Source: an uncultured Flavobacteriaceae bacterium (GTDB lineage: Bacteria > Bacteroidota > Bacteroidia > Flavobacteriales > Flavobacteriaceae). Taken from it: DNA of 64,000 bases. Where the stretch lies: assembly GCA_947494715.1 (NCBI GenBank), contig CANLWG010000005.1, positions 62,001 through 126,000 on the forward strand, given 5' to 3'. Position numbers and translations under genes: made by a program. The notes below the pieces were generated by a model. It searched no databases, was not told where the DNA came from, and worked only from the letters and a program-made list of their open reading frames with translations. This document shows positions 1 to 9,107 of the stretch, in pieces. Each line of letters begins with the position of its first letter. The stretch's first letter is position 1.

Positions 1-345
1 AAGAATTGTAGGTAATCCTCCGACATGGTCGGGATGTGGGTGGGTTATCAATACGGCGTACAACTGCTTTCCTTTTGATTTCAGTTTCTCTACTACTTGT
101 TTTCCTGCACTTTTTGTACGTTGCGCGTCAATTAAAACGATGCCATTCTCATCCTCTATCATGATGCTTTCTACCTGTCCTACACCAGGAATGTTGAATC
201 TGTCGATTTTAAGTGCTAAATCGACCTTAGTTTCAGCGGGTGACTCTTTTTTCGGTTTTTGGTTACAGCTAAAAAAGCCTAATGAAATAACCACGAGCGC
301 GCTGAGGATTAAGGGGCTATTTTTTTTTACATTTTTTTGTTTCAT
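1..345 (-). CDS. MBL-fold metallo-hydrolase lipoprotein (C-terminus beyond window)
   Basis: The minus strand is open from the ATG at 345 to the window edge, giving the first 115 residues. It begins with a lipoprotein signal peptide (lipobox ending LGFFSC, about residue 27). A beta-rich stretch follows and then the metal-binding motif THPHPDHVGG, the HxHxDH signature of metallo-beta-lactamase-fold hydrolases. The family hydrolyses varied esters, thioesters or lactams with two bound zinc or iron ions. The lipobox places this member on a membrane facing the periplasm or outside. The substrate cannot be told because the rest of the domain lies outside the window. Confidence 0.8.
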   Translation of the reverse strand, partial: MKQKNVKKNSPLILSALVVISLGFFSCNQKPKKESPAETKVDLALKIDRFNIPGVGQVESIMIEDENGIVLIDAQRTKSAGKQVVEKLKSKGKQLYAVLITHPHPDHVGGLPTIL

Positions 346-428
346 AACTTATAGATACTTGATTTTGCTTAAATTTTTTCCGTGACAAAAACTCCCATTG
401 GTTTTTAATCCTATTGGGTTGGAATTTT

Positions 429-671
429 TCATTTTCTAATCCATTTTCCTAAGAATTTATTAATCAGGGGAATCATTATAAAAACCATTGCGCTAACAAT
501 GGTAAGTGATGTGACCAACATTGATAGAGGCGAATTCATCTCAGGAAAAAATAGCCTCAACGTATTGGTGACAATCAGGATAAGCGGATAAACGATGACC
601 CATATCAGGATAAACATTTTCCACTTTTTTGGGGGAATCGAGTCTGTATGATGATTCTTTTCTTTGTTCAT
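429..671 (-). CDS. Small two-helix membrane protein resembling the tail of ABM-family membrane proteins
   Basis: About 80 residues (start taken at the ATG at 671; an upstream ATG at 713 would add 14). A hydrophilic N-terminus with PPKKWK is followed by two hydrophobic helices and a basic end (KFLGKWIRK). This pattern, a Pro-Pro-Lys-Trp-Lys lead followed by two helices and a basic tail, recalls the membrane segment that often follows an antibiotic-biosynthesis-monooxygenase domain in other bacteria. Here that catalytic domain is absent. The similarity is from memory of the family pattern, so function is unassigned. Confidence 0.5.
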   Translation of the reverse strand: MNKEKNHHTDSIPPKKWKMFILIWVIVYPLILIVTNTLRLFFPEMNSPLSMLVTSLTIVSAMVFIMIPLINKFLGKWIRK

Positions 672-713
672 TACTAGCCCTTGAATTAATCGGTATTGAC
701 TTTCCAAATACAT

Positions 714-1094
714 AGCACAAACCTTACATAATAAATGGTTCGGGGTCGTAGTTCATTACTATCTAAGGAAGCACTACTGTAAATTTGAATAAATTCTTGA
801 AGGTACGCTTGATACTTTTCTAAGGGTTTCAGATACTTTTAACCCGGAATATGCATTAGAAAATCTATTACGTGCTTAAAAAGCTGCAAATCAGAACATT
901 TTATTCATTTATCTCAATTCACCATAGCTGTGCTATGCCTCTTTTCCATAAATGTCTGATTTTTTGCCTTTTAAACACTCATCACGAAGTCCTAATACAT
1001 AATCCAGGTTTTAAAAAAGTGTCAACCCGAAATTGCCTGAAGAGTGATGAAAAAAGATTATAAAGAGGCAGGATAAAAGGAATTAATTGATTTG
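714..1094. other. Gene-poor intergenic stretch
   Basis: AT-rich interval between the small membrane protein and the stop of the large sigma-54 regulator. The only sizeable open frame (872-1063, plus strand) has a composition unlike a protein (frequent His, Cys, Ile runs with no domain) and is not called. No clear hairpin with a U-tract was seen. Confidence 0.5.
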
Positions 1095-4000
1095 CTAGCT
1101 ACTTGAGCGACTAATGCCTAGCTTTTTCAATCTATACTCAAGCGTAGTCGCTTTTACATCTAGTAAAGCAGCAGCACCATCTCTGCCACTTACTCTCCAT
1201 TTTGTATGATTAAGGATGGCATACAAATAGGCCTTTTCGAGCTCCTGGGTACGCAGGTCAATATCCTCAAGGGTAATTTCCTTAAGATTGTCTGCATTGA
1301 CTATATCCTCAAAACTGTCGGCTTTAAGAGAGGTATCAACGCTCACGGCCTGGAAGCCAGGTCTTAGATTTTCAATCTTGCCCCGATTTTGTATCAAGGT
1401 CTGCTCTATGAGGTTTTGCAACTCTCTTACATTACCGGGCCAGCCGTAGGATAACAATACTTTTTTGCTGGCATTTGAAAATCCCTTAAAAGTCGTTCCA
1501 ATCTTGGTGCAGACCTGCTTTGCTATTTGTTCTGCGATGAGTATTACATCGTTTTCGCGTAAACGCAGTGGCGGCAGTTGCATTGGAAAAATATGTAGGC
1601 GGTAGAACAAGTCTGACCTAAAGTTCCCTTTTTCGACCTCTAAGGATAGGTTACGGTTTGTAGCTGCAATGACTCTAAAATCTATTTTTTTAAGACGGTT
1701 GCTGCCCAATTGTTCCACCTCTTTTTCTTGCAGCACTCGCAGTAGCTTGGCTTGTAAATCGAGCGAGAGCTCACCTATCTCATCAAGAAAGATGGTTCCA
1801 CCATCGGCGAGTTCAAATTTTCCGACCCGATCCTTGATGGCTCCTGTAAATGCCCCTTTTACGTGGCCAAAAAGCTCGCTCTCGACAGTTTCCCGGGGAA
1901 TGGCCGCACAATTGACCTTAACGAGCAGCGCATCCTGCCGTGGTGAGTTTTCATGGATGGCCCGTGCAACAAGTTCTTTACCGGTACCGGTTTCGCCTTG
2001 TATAAGAACAGTGGTGTCCAGTGATGCTACATCGCTTATCTGTTTAAATACCATCTGCATAATGGCACTTTCACCTATAATCTCTCCAAAGTGATACGTT
2101 GCCTGCATCTCTGATTGCAGGTATTTTTTCTCGCTCTGTAGACGTTCATTGAGCAATTGTATCTCGTCATAAGCGAGCTGACGCTCAAGAGAAAGCACCA
2201 GGGACTGCTCTGCACTCCTCAAAAGTGAAAGATGTTTTTCTTTAAACGCGTTGACCTCTTTGCTAAACAATGAAATGCAAATCGTTCTCTCCTTGCCTAA
2301 ATCAATAGGGTAGTTCAAAAGACTATTTGCGCCGAATACTCTTTGAATCGTATTGAGAAATTCATTTTTTCCAACTTTTTTACGCTGATTTTTGTAATCA
2401 AATATTTTGGGTTCGAGGTCAGTCGCTGCAAATGCTTGCTTTAAAGAGTTCTCTCCCATACCTGTCATTTTTGAAAAATTCGCCAGGTCAAAAACTCTAT
2501 ATTCCTCTATCCCCAAACGTTCAAGGCTATAAAAAGGTAGTCGTTCACCAGTAGCTTCTTTGGTTTCAAAAAAGTTGAATACAATAAGATTGAAAGGTAT
2601 ATGCCGTTGTAATACCCGCGTTACGCCAGATAACTTTTGCTCCCATAGTTTGGAATCGTTCAACGCGTTGAAAATATCAACTTGTAATGACTTCTCCATT
2701 TCACGCTGCTGAATATCCTCATTGGCAATGATATTGCTGAGTGCCACGGCTATCTGGTCGGTAATGGACTTGAACAAGGACTCTTGACCATCAAATGCAT
2801 TTTCCTCTTTGCTCCAAAAGCAGAGCATACCTATAGTTTGTTCGCCCTGCTTCAGTGGTCCAGCAATAATTTGTTTGAAAATGCGGTTTTCCGGGTCTTC
2901 GAAAGGGGGATGATGAAGCTGCTCGTAAATCTTTGGTCCTTCTATCATCAATGATTCTGATAGGTAAGTGGTACATTGCCTCATAGGCATCCACTCCATC
3001 AATCCATTTGTGTTATGGTTCGTATTTTCCTTGCCTAGATTGTATTGGTTATACACAGTAAGGTCACGTTCCTGCTCATTTTCAAAATCCAGATGAAAGA
3101 GCCCTATCTCGTCGAATGGAAATACCTTGTGTAATTTGTCAAAGATGGCACGTATCAGTTCCGGACCAGTGGTGATGTTGGCGATAGACTCGGTTACAGC
3201 CAATAGGTCTTCGGTCTTTTTCTTTTCTTCGAGAAGTTGCTCGTTGGCCAGTACATTTCCCAGGGCAATGCCTACTTGGTCCGAAATAGATTTGAACGTA
3301 GCGATGCTATCATCGGAATACGCATTCTCATTAAAACTCCAAAAGCATAACATCCCAATCACTTCACCGCCATTTTTAAGCGGCCCGCCAATCATTAATT
3401 TAAACCCGTGTTCTTTGAGATATTCAAAATGAGGGTGTGGATATTTATTTAGCAACTCATCGGGTGTAAGTACATGCGGCCCTTTGTTGGTGGTGAACAA
3501 GGATGCCTCCGATATGGGCATCCACCCTGAAAGACCTTCATCATAGAGTATTTGAGAAAAACCCATATTAAAGTTATAATCGACCACCAGGTCACGTTCC
3601 TTTTTGGCTGCAAAGTCATAGACAAAGAGACCCGCATCATCAAAAGGAAAAAATCTTTTCAGGTCGGTCAGGATCAACTTTATTAAATCTGTCCCACTGG
3701 CAATGGTAGAAATGGTATTGCTAATGCTTAAAAGGTTTTCTACTTTCTCTTTTTGAAGAAGAACTTCCTCGGAAGCCAAAACATTTTTGACCGCTACGGA
3801 CAACTGGTCGGCTATGGCTTGGAAGAGTGGGAAATCTTTTTCAGAGTAGGTACCTTCCTTCTTTGAGTCGAATACCAAAAAACCGAATGGCTTATCCGCC
3901 ATTCGCAGAGGGGTGTGGATAAATTCCTGTAATCCCTCGTCTTCCAATACCTCCAGAAATTCCGAGGGAAAGTCTATGAACTTTTTATAGTCTTCAACAG

Positions 4001-6476
4001 TCAATATCTCGGTTGACAATAGCTGGTGTTCAACTAGACTGTTCATTGGTTGCCAATGATGAAAATCCTTAAGGCCGGTCAATGCCACCTTGCCAAAAGC
4101 TCTTTCCAAAGAGATATCTTTCCATTCGGATTTGTCTTCCTTCACGATAACCACGGCCAAATCATCCATAGGCAGCAACTTTCCTATTTTTTTAACAATA
4201 ACGTGAAAGAGTTGGTCAAGTTGGCTTACGTTCACCAAAGCTTCACTGATACCTAGTAGCTTTTCGGTGAGCTGTTTCTCCTCGAGCAGTTGTTCGTTGG
4301 CCAGCACGTTGCTTACCGCTACGGCCAATTGGTCGGCTATGGCCTGGAAGAGTGGGAAGTCTATTTTAGAATAAGTACGGCGTTTTTTAGCGTCTAAAAC
4401 AAGAAAACCAAAGATGTTATTCCCGGTTTTTAATGGCGTATACATAAATTCTTTGAGTCCCGTTTCTTTCAAAATTTCAACAAAAGCAAAGTCCTCATGC
4501 TTAAAATAGTCTTCATCGGTGAGGATGCCTGTTTTATCCATCATCTTTTTGGTAAGCGAGTCCATGGAATGCCATTTATCATAGCCAAATTTGTTGAGTC
4601 GTGTGTTGAAATGTGTGCCCGAGAAGTCGGGTGAAACACTTAAATCTCTCCAAAGTGTTCGGTCTTCATTGAAAATGACGATTGCAACATCGTCAACCGG
4701 TATCACTTTGTTTATACGCTCAAAAATAATATCAAAAAGTTCTCTTCTATTTTTAATAGTAGCCACTGCCTCACTGATACCGAGCAGGGTTTCCTTAAAC
4801 CGCTTCTCTTCGAGCAGTTGTTCGTTGGCTAGCACATTGCTTACCGCCAAAGCTACTTGCTCTGATATTGCCTTGAAAAACGAAAAATCCTTTTCAGAAT
4901 AAAAATCTTCTTTTTTAGAACTAAAACACAGCATCCCAAAAGTTTCGCTTCCAGATTTTAGACCTATGCCAATGAGCTGACGCAACCCATTCTCTAACAT
5001 TATATTTATTTGTGGGTGCGGCCATTTTTTAGCATCTTTTTTAAGGTCGAACAAATGTGGACCACCCTCTCGTGATACATATTCAATTCCGCTGCCCTGA
5101 TGTTTAAACCTGCCTAGAAGATTAGAATTGATAATTTCAACCTGAGTAGCGTCATGCTGTCCCAAAATATCGATATTGTCCAGTATTTCATAATGCTCGT
5201 CATTTTTTTGGTCGATGATAAAGAGCCCGGCAGTATCAAATGGGAATATAGGTTTTATGGTCTCGAAAATCACTTTTAAAAGTTCGCTTCGAGACTGGAT
5301 GTTAGAAGCTGCAGTACTGATTTTCAGTAAGTCTTCAATACGCTTTTGGTGTATAAGTGATTCTTCTTGAGCCAGCACATTGCTCACCGCTACGGCCACC
5401 TGTTCTGATATTGCCTTGAAAAGCGAAAAGTTTTTTTCTGAATAGAAATTTTTCTTTTTGGAGTTAAAGCACAACATTCCAAAGGTTTCATTACCAGACC
5501 TCAAACCTATACCGATGAGTTGGCGTATCCCGTATTCCAGCGCCAGTTTGACCTGTGGATGTGGCCATTTTTTTGAGTCCTCTCTAATATCGAATAAATA
5601 CGGGCCATGGGGTCTTGACAAATAATCAATTGTACTGCCTCTATGCTTGAACCTACCCAAAAGGTTGGCCTTGATTAGGGCAACTTGAGTAGCGTCATGC
5701 TGTCCTAAAATATCTATATTATCCAGTATTTCATAATGCTCGTCATTTTTTTGGTCGATGATAAAGAGCCCGGCATTATCAAATGGGAATATAGGTTTTA
5801 TGGTCTCGAAAATCACTTTTAAAAGTTCGCTTCGAGACTGGATGTTGGAAGCTGCAGTACTGATTTTCAATAAGTCTTCAATCCGTTTTTGGCGTTTTAA
5901 TAATTCTTCTTGAGCCAGTACATTGCTGACCGCTACGGCCAGTTGGTCGGCAATGGCTTGAAAAAGAGAAAAGTGCCTTTCAGCATACGTTCCAGGTTTT
6001 CTTGCATCAAATACCAGTGCACCGAATACTTTGTCGGCCATACGCAGAGGGGTATGGATGAATTCTTTTAGACCGTCCTCTTCCATAATTTGGGTAAACT
6101 TTGATGGAAAATCCTTGAACTTCTTGTAGTCCTCGATGGTCATGATTTCCGTAGACGAGAGAAACTTTTCGATGAGACTGTTCATATCTAGCCAGACATC
6201 AAACCCTCCTTCCGTTAATTCTTGGGTTATTTTTTTTTGGTTGAGTCCTCTAGAAATGGAAATATCCTTCCACTGTGTTTTATCTTCATTGACAATTACG
6301 ATGGCCAGGTCATCCATGGGCAGTAACTTGCCTATTTTTTCAACAATGATGTGAAAAAGTTGTTCACGTTGGCTTGCGTTTACCAAAGCTTCACTGATAC
6401 CGAGCAGCTTTTCGGTGAGCCGTTTTTCTTCTTTAAGTTTTTCTATGTCTTCTTGATAGGTGTTTGCGTCTTTCAT
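1095..6476 (-). CDS. Sigma-54-dependent transcriptional activator with a long array of GAF domains
   Basis: 1793 residues, several times the usual size of an NtrC/FhlA-type activator. The N-terminal ~1280 residues are seven GAF-like units of about 180 residues, each ending near VAVSNVLA, plus a divergent eighth up to about residue 1430. A coiled-coil linker leads to the AAA+ sigma-54 interaction domain (about 1464-1700) with Walker A GETGTGKE, the GAFTGA loop (about 1542) and Walker B-like GGTIFLDEIGEL. A Fis-type HTH closes the protein. GAFTGA is intact, so open-complex remodelling of RpoN-RNA polymerase is expected. GAF units bind small ligands or haem, but no ligand can be named. Units 2 and 3 are near-identical also at DNA level, indicating recent duplication. 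It is divergent from the AraC regulator at 6660. Confidence 0.95.
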   Translation of the reverse strand: MKDANTYQEDIEKLKEEKRLTEKLLGISEALVNASQREQLFHIIVEKIGKLLPMDDLAIVIVNEDKTQWKDISISRGLNQKKITQELTEGGFDVWLDMNSLIEKFLSSTEIMTIEDYKKFKDFPSKFTQIMEEDGLKEFIHTPLRMADKVFGALVFDARKPGTYAERHFSLFQAIADQLAVAVSNVLAQEELLKRQKRIEDLLKISTAASNIQSRSELLKVIFETIKPIFPFDNAGLFIIDQKNDEHYEILDNIDILGQHDATQVALIKANLLGRFKHRGSTIDYLSRPHGPYLFDIREDSKKWPHPQVKLALEYGIRQLIGIGLRSGNETFGMLCFNSKKKNFYSEKNFSLFKAISEQVAVAVSNVLAQEESLIHQKRIEDLLKISTAASNIQSRSELLKVIFETIKPIFPFDTAGLFIIDQKNDEHYEILDNIDILGQHDATQVEIINSNLLGRFKHQGSGIEYVSREGGPHLFDLKKDAKKWPHPQINIMLENGLRQLIGIGLKSGSETFGMLCFSSKKEDFYSEKDFSFFKAISEQVALAVSNVLANEQLLEEKRFKETLLGISEAVATIKNRRELFDIIFERINKVIPVDDVAIVIFNEDRTLWRDLSVSPDFSGTHFNTRLNKFGYDKWHSMDSLTKKMMDKTGILTDEDYFKHEDFAFVEILKETGLKEFMYTPLKTGNNIFGFLVLDAKKRRTYSKIDFPLFQAIADQLAVAVSNVLANEQLLEEKQLTEKLLGISEALVNVSQLDQLFHVIVKKIGKLLPMDDLAVVIVKEDKSEWKDISLERAFGKVALTGLKDFHHWQPMNSLVEHQLLSTEILTVEDYKKFIDFPSEFLEVLEDEGLQEFIHTPLRMADKPFGFLVFDSKKEGTYSEKDFPLFQAIADQLSVAVKNVLASEEVLLQKEKVENLLSISNTISTIASGTDLIKLILTDLKRFFPFDDAGLFVYDFAAKKERDLVVDYNFNMGFSQILYDEGLSGWMPISEASLFTTNKGPHVLTPDELLNKYPHPHFEYLKEHGFKLMIGGPLKNGGEVIGMLCFWSFNENAYSDDSIATFKSISDQVGIALGNVLANEQLLEEKKKTEDLLAVTESIANITTGPELIRAIFDKLHKVFPFDEIGLFHLDFENEQERDLTVYNQYNLGKENTNHNTNGLMEWMPMRQCTTYLSESLMIEGPKIYEQLHHPPFEDPENRIFKQIIAGPLKQGEQTIGMLCFWSKEENAFDGQESLFKSITDQIAVALSNIIANEDIQQREMEKSLQVDIFNALNDSKLWEQKLSGVTRVLQRHIPFNLIVFNFFETKEATGERLPFYSLERLGIEEYRVFDLANFSKMTGMGENSLKQAFAATDLEPKIFDYKNQRKKVGKNEFLNTIQRVFGANSLLNYPIDLGKERTICISLFSKEVNAFKEKHLSLLRSAEQSLVLSLERQLAYDEIQLLNERLQSEKKYLQSEMQATYHFGEIIGESAIMQMVFKQISDVASLDTTVLIQGETGTGKELVARAIHENSPRQDALLVKVNCAAIPRETVESELFGHVKGAFTGAIKDRVGKFELADGGTIFLDEIGELSLDLQAKLLRVLQEKEVEQLGSNRLKKIDFRVIAATNRNLSLEVEKGNFRSDLFYRLHIFPMQLPPLRLRENDVILIAEQIAKQVCTKIGTTFKGFSNASKKVLLSYGWPGNVRELQNLIEQTLIQNRGKIENLRPGFQAVSVDTSLKADSFEDIVNADNLKEITLEDIDLRTQELEKAYLYAILNHTKWRVSGRDGAAALLDVKATTLEYRLKKLGISRSSS

Positions 6477-6626
6477 CCTTACGGTCTATAGATTCTATAC
6501 AACCTCTAAATTCCTAAAAATTTCGTGAAAATCACGTATTATTTTTAAAATATTTTGTAAACAGCGTTTAAAAGACAACCTAATTATATTTCAATATACT
6601 GAAAATCAAATGTTTATATTAAAATT

Positions 6627-6634
6627 TAATTTTG
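6627..6634 (+). promoter_or_regulatory. Candidate -7 box (TAATTTTG) for the AraC gene
   Basis: TAATTTTG matches the Bacteroidota -7 consensus TAnnTTTG and sits 25 nt before the ATG at 6660, in the divergent gap with the sigma-54 regulator. A clear -33 TTTG is not present, so the call is tentative. Confidence 0.4.
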
Positions 6635-6659
6635 GAACAGGTTTGGACAAGGAAATGGT

Positions 6660-7607
6660 ATGAAAGTAAACGAAACCATAATTCCGCAATTAAACCTGGA
6701 AGATTTTGTGGAGTGCCTTCACGGCAAAAAATATATTCAGCATTCCCTTCATTTTCCCTGGGGGCAAAATGGCATGTTTGCTGACTCTCTTAGTCAGTTT
6801 AACACTTATTATCAAAAGCTACCTAGAACTTATGTACAGGACTTTTACAAGATTTTTGCACTTTCCAAAGGTAATTTGGTCAAGTTACATCAAACAAAAA
6901 GGGTCAATCTCAATGGTCGCTCTTTATATTTATCACGTCCCGGGCAAATTAAAACCTGGCAAGGGGTAAACCAAGTTGATGGCTATATGATAGCCTTTTC
7001 TAAAGATTTTCTGTCCCGTATCGTTTTTCCGGATACTCTATATGCACGTTTTCCTTTCTTATCTCCTGTTACGGAGGTCGATTTTGATATTAGGGAACAT
7101 AATTATCGAGAAGTATTAGATTTGATAAACAAAATTCATAGCGCTTTTAAACAGAAAGACGAATTAAGTTATGAATTTGTTCAAGTATGGACGCTTGAAC
7201 TATTGCTGCTTTTGAAAAAAAACTATCCCAAAAAAGAGGTATTGCAGTTTCACAAAAACGACCTATCGACCCAGATTTGTCAGCGATTTGCAGAAGTTCT
7301 GGAGGAGCATTTTATTGAAGGAAACAACAAGGGAATTGTTGAAGCGCATGGAGTCAGCGATTTTGCTGAAGACCTCAATATGGAACCAGGTCAACTAAAC
7401 CAACATTTACAAAAAGGCTTTGGTAAGAACGCCAAGGTACTCATAATGGAAAGATATATTCTGGCTGCTAAATGTAAATTACTACATACTAAAGCTAGCA
7501 TTTCAGAAATTTGTTATTCCATAGGCTTTGATAACCCTTCCTATTTCAGTCGTTATTTTAAGCGTATTGTGGGGATGTCACCTCAAGCCTATCGTGATAA
7601 ATATTGA
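6660..7607 (+). CDS. AraC-family transcriptional regulator
   Basis: 315 residues. The N-terminal ~190 residues form an AraC sensing-domain-like region (cupin-like, including a PGQIKTW segment). The C-terminal ~100 residues are the double HTH of the AraC/XylS family: ISEICYSIGFDNPSYFSRYFKR is the second HTH, ending in the usual GMSPQAYR. It probably controls neighbouring oxidoreductase genes or its own promoter; the inducer is unknown. Divergent transcription from the GAF/sigma-54 activator suggests a shared regulatory gap (6477-6659). Confidence 0.92.
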   Translation: MKVNETIIPQLNLEDFVECLHGKKYIQHSLHFPWGQNGMFADSLSQFNTYYQKLPRTYVQDFYKIFALSKGNLVKLHQTKRVNLNGRSLYLSRPGQIKTWQGVNQVDGYMIAFSKDFLSRIVFPDTLYARFPFLSPVTEVDFDIREHNYREVLDLINKIHSAFKQKDELSYEFVQVWTLELLLLLKKNYPKKEVLQFHKNDLSTQICQRFAEVLEEHFIEGNNKGIVEAHGVSDFAEDLNMEPGQLNQHLQKGFGKNAKVLIMERYILAAKCKLLHTKASISEICYSIGFDNPSYFSRYFKRIVGMSPQAYRDKY

Positions 7608-7671
7608 ACTTTTCGGGACTTTATGTGAGAGATGACTTAAGAGCGTATGTAATGCTAATAATTTCAATTTA

Positions 7672-8310
7672 TCACTTTAGCTTACGTAAGATTACATCGA
7701 CTTCGCCTTCAGCGCTAGGATGTCTTGCGTTGAATGTCACCGTATCTTTTGCATCAAGTTCAAAGAAAACGGTATTGATGTTTTTAAATCCTAAAAAGTT
7801 TAACCATTGAAATATATAAGAAACTTGAGGGTTCTCTTGTTCTTTAGGATATCGATTGGATAACAACGATACATCAAAAAAAATAACTGTACATGATTTA
7901 TTGAGGAATAGTTCTTTTGGTTTAGTTTTCAAATCATAAAAAAATGTATGGCCAGGTTGGGTGATAATATCGATAAAGTGTTTCATCCGGTAGGGGATGC
8001 CAAAATTCCACACGGGCAAGGCAATCAAATAATCATCAACATCCATAAATCGATGAATACACCTTTCTGCGTGATACCAGGCTTCTTTATCAAAATAGCT
8101 CTGCCCGGCACCCTCCGGACCTTGGTCCCATTCTTCTAGCCGATAGCTTTTTATTTCAGGTAACAATGAGTTCCAGATGTCCCAGGTGTCAATTTCAGCC
8201 GTGGTATATTTTTCTTTGTATTTCCTTATAAAGTATTGCGCCAAGGCTATGGATCGCGATTTTTCTTTATTGACTGAAGCCTCAATATAAAGTAGCTTTC
8301 TCCTTTTCAT
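7672..8310 (-). CDS. Flavodoxin-fold NAD(P)H-dependent oxidoreductase (AzoR-like)
   Basis: 212 residues. The N-terminus LLYIEASVNKEKSRS fits the FMN-phosphate-binding strand-loop of the AcpD/AzoR family, and LIALPVWNFGIPYRMKHFID with TKPKELFLNKS are the hallmark middle segments. These cytoplasmic homodimers transfer hydride from NAD(P)H through FMN to quinones or azo compounds. It points at the AraC gene (convergent, 64 bp gap) and lies beside SDR genes, so a role in detoxifying quinones or electrophiles is plausible but inferred. Confidence 0.88.
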   Translation of the reverse strand: MKRRKLLYIEASVNKEKSRSIALAQYFIRKYKEKYTTAEIDTWDIWNSLLPEIKSYRLEEWDQGPEGAGQSYFDKEAWYHAERCIHRFMDVDDYLIALPVWNFGIPYRMKHFIDIITQPGHTFFYDLKTKPKELFLNKSCTVIFFDVSLLSNRYPKEQENPQVSYIFQWLNFLGFKNINTVFFELDAKDTVTFNARHPSAEGEVDVILRKLK

Positions 8311-8674
8311 AAAATGCTATTAAAGACTATTCATAAATCCTTATGAAGGTAACGAACAGAACGTTCATAGCGGTGTTACTTTTTGAGGATTGACTTATAC
8401 TTTTCATATGGTATGCTTCAATGAAAGCTGTCCTAAGTCATTCGACCTTGCTCAGGACGGGTTTGGTCGAAGTAGCGAGCCTACGAGACCTGCCTGCCGG
8501 CAGGCAGGTTCACGACCGTAGGGAACGCGTAGCGGTTAAATGCGCGGTTTCAAAAAAATTGATACTAAAACCCTGAAAAGTATTAAATAAATGTAAGCGT
8601 CAAATTTCAACTTTGGTATATCGGAGTATAGGACTCTGTCTTTCAAAATATAATAGTAACAAAACATACAGGGT
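8311..8674. other. Intergenic region with a GC-rich repeat-like island
   Basis: The stretch between the oxidoreductase start and the next plus-strand gene holds a GC-rich island at about 8435-8550, sharply unlike the AT-rich flanks, with a perfect palindrome at its centre. No coding frame is convincing. Confidence 0.5.
8488..8509. repeat. Perfect 22-bp palindrome in a GC-rich intergenic island
   Basis: The half-site ACCTGCCTGCC is followed directly by its reverse complement, so each strand can form a hairpin. Such CTGCCGGCAG palindromes in an otherwise AT-rich gap resemble dispersed REP-like elements. Only one full copy was noticed in this window, so repeat status in the genome is inferred. 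Confidence 0.7.
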
Positions 8675-8992
8675 ATGCAAATTTTAGTGATATGGCGGGT
8701 CAAACCGGAAGTTGATATAAAAAAGGAACTTTTACCATTGATGGAGGCCGAAGAGCATTATGCCTGGGCCGATTATATGCGCGGTCGTTTAAGACAATTT
8801 TTTCTCACGGAAATTCCCGGATTGGTAGTGATGATTTTGGAATACCCCAGTCTGGAAGAAGCAAAAAAATCGTATGACGAATTGCCCATACTCAAAGCAG
8901 GACTAATGGAACCTGAATTTCACGAGTTACGGCCTTTTCAAAGTTGGGAGTACCTGTTTAAAGAAGAGCATAAAATGAAAAATAGGAAGTAA
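8675..8992 (+). CDS. Small dimeric alpha/beta-barrel-like protein
   Basis: 105 residues without signal peptide. Predicted pattern is beta (MQILVIWRVK), helix, beta (PGLVVMILEYPS), helix (LEEAKKSYDELP), then a final strand, which fits the ferredoxin-like fold of YciI/muconolactone-isomerase-type small proteins. No catalytic motif can be assigned. It is followed by two SDR genes on the same strand, so a joint function in small-molecule metabolism is possible. Confidence 0.65.
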   Translation: MQILVIWRVKPEVDIKKELLPLMEAEEHYAWADYMRGRLRQFFLTEIPGLVVMILEYPSLEEAKKSYDELPILKAGLMEPEFHELRPFQSWEYLFKEEHKMKNRK

Positions 8993-9107
8993 ACTATCTC
9001 AGGGCAATCCCAAGAGGCATCGGTTGGAAACTAATTTTTATTTCGAGGCAATCCTCGTAGCAATTAAATCTCGATTATCGAGTAAAACTAATCTAAAATA
9101 CAACATT

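Noticed and set aside
872-1063. Plus-strand open frame of 63 codons in the 714-1094 gap
   Set aside because: No start-site support, no domain, and amino-acid composition unlike a real protein.
5181-5873. Direct repeats at about 543-bp spacing as a possible mobile or CRISPR-like repeat
   Set aside because: They are in frame and encode repeated GAF domains of the sigma-54 activator.
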